Part shown: piece after piece, positions 31,623 through 32,091 of the stretch
Layout: each line of letters starts with the position of its first letter
Position numbering within the stretch: the first letter of the stretch is position 1
Assembly (NCBI GenBank): GCA_003142475.1
Contig: PLMK01000006.1
Coordinates: 77,667 to 109,757, forward strand
From: Ignavibacteriota bacterium
Lineage (GTDB): Bacteria; Bacteroidota; Ignavibacteria; UBA10030
Direction: 5' to 3'
DNA length: 32,091 nucleotides
Notes under the pieces: model-generated
The model's database searches: none
Told to the model about the DNA's origin: nothing
The model's input: the letters and a program-made list of their open reading frames with translations, nothing else
Program-made: the position numbers and the translations under genes

Positions 31623-32091
31623 TTAGTATAAGTTTTTTTGTTTCGATGAACGAGCCGGCTTGTAACCGATAAAAATAAATTCCACTCGACATATTCGCTG
31701 CATTCCATTGTCGTGAGTAACTTCCTACCGACATTTCTTCCGAGACAATTGTTGCTGCTTCTCTTCCTAATAGATCAAATATTTTTAGTGACACAAACGA
31801 TTTTGATGGAAGAAGAAATGAAATAGTTGTGCTTGGATTAAATGGATTCGGATAGTTTTGATAGAGTTCAAATGTTTTAGGTAAAGTCGAAAAATCAATA
31901 TTCACGGAAGTGGTGACATTCCAGGAGGTCGCATAAGAACCGCCGTAAGCACCCATATCATTCCTTAAGGTGCCCTGTGCGGGGTACAGAGCATAGCCAG
32001 GTTTCTTCGGATCTGCCGGATCGTTGTACTCTTGACTGGGATCCCCCTTGTCAACACACGGTGATGCAGCCTGCAGATGATAATCGTTCCT
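31615..32091 (-). CDS. T9SS-sorted, beta-helix-like surface protein (5' end outside window)
   Basis: This is the C-terminal end of a secreted or surface protein; the frame is open through base 32091, so the ATG at 31956 is internal. The visible 158 codons begin with NDYHLQAASPCVDKGDPS and continue to RNDMGAYGG. This is the closing segment usually seen after right-handed parallel beta-helix (pectate-lyase-like) domains. A linker is followed by the type IX secretion C-terminal signal: ELYQNYPNPFNPSTTISFLL, then FVSLKIFDLLGREAATIVSE, GSYSRQWNAANMSSGIYFYR and the final TKKLILIK. The signal directs export through the T9SS and anchoring or release at the cell surface. The passenger function cannot be read here. 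Confidence 0.9.
   Translation of the reverse strand, partial: RNDYHLQAASPCVDKGDPSQEYNDPADPKKPGYALYPAQGTLRNDMGAYGGSYATSWNVTTSVNIDFSTLPKTFELYQNYPNPFNPSTTISFLLPSKSFVSLKIFDLLGREAATIVSEEMSVGSYSRQWNAANMSSGIYFYRLQAGSFIETKKLILIK

Noticed and set aside
1-32091. CRISPR arrays, insertion sequences, integrases, rRNA genes
   Set aside because: No regularly spaced repeats, transposase or integrase motifs, or rRNA-like segments were seen on either strand.

Overview
The window reads as a chromosomal segment from a Bacteroidota/Chlorobiota-type bacterium, most likely Ignavibacteria or a close relative. The evidence is an ELYQNYPNPFNPST-type type IX secretion (T9SS) C-terminal signal, a SusC/FecA-style TonB-dependent receptor with a trace of an N-terminal carboxypeptidase-regulatory-like domain, DUF4139 and DUF72 proteins, and a modest G+C content. 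The best promoters found by eye look like ordinary sigma-70 promoters (TTGMAN, a 17-bp spacer, TATATT) and not the -33/-7 promoters of true Bacteroidetes, which also favours the Ignavibacteria/Chlorobi side. Most genes are chromosomal housekeeping or envelope genes in short operons. I see no prophage, integron, insertion sequence or CRISPR array.

Layout. 1-3121 (+): 3' part of a TonB-dependent receptor, then a DMT-family permease. 3166-5460: a cation-efflux (CDF) transporter with three tandem C-terminal domains, divergent from a metallophosphoesterase, with back-to-back promoters between them. 5503-7322 (-): an M14 carboxypeptidase translationally coupled to an ECF sigma factor. 7686-11542 (+): phosphofructokinase, a hybrid sensor kinase, a truncated histidine-kinase remnant, and a one-domain asparaginase-like protein ending in a clear terminator. 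11601-11675 (-): tRNA-Val(UAC) with a good promoter. 11947-14295 (-): cydAB (cytochrome bd oxidase). 14501-18445 (-): cupin, two-helix potassium channel, Lon-like protease. 18569-21598 (-): endonuclease III, DUF72 protein, CNNM/CorC-type protein. 21715-24579 (-): a 954-residue UPF1-like superfamily-1 ATPase with degenerate C-terminal motifs. 24747-26123 (+): hydroxysqualene dehydroxylase-like hpnE. 26180-30456 (-): DUF4139 protein and a tight SDR / CPBP protease / PAP2 operon. 30493-30858: a cluster of six short hairpins, three of the REP/MITE type. 30847-32091 (-): SnoaL-like protein, a headless gene remnant, and the C-terminal end of a T9SS-sorted beta-helix-like surface protein.

How the genes fit together. 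Respiration and energy (cydAB, pfk), ion homeostasis (CDF, CNNM, K+ channel), proteolysis and stress (Lon-like, ECF sigma, M14), base-excision repair (nth), and membrane-lipid or isoprenoid functions (hpnE, SDR-CPBP-PAP2) lie side by side. The observations most worth a second look are the UPF1-like ATPase lacking both arginine-finger positions, the triple-domain CDF transporter, two decayed gene fragments, the hairpin cluster, and a recurring promoter with an invariant 17-bp spacer. No clearly new multi-gene system was found. All calls are from reading the sequence; no database search was possible.
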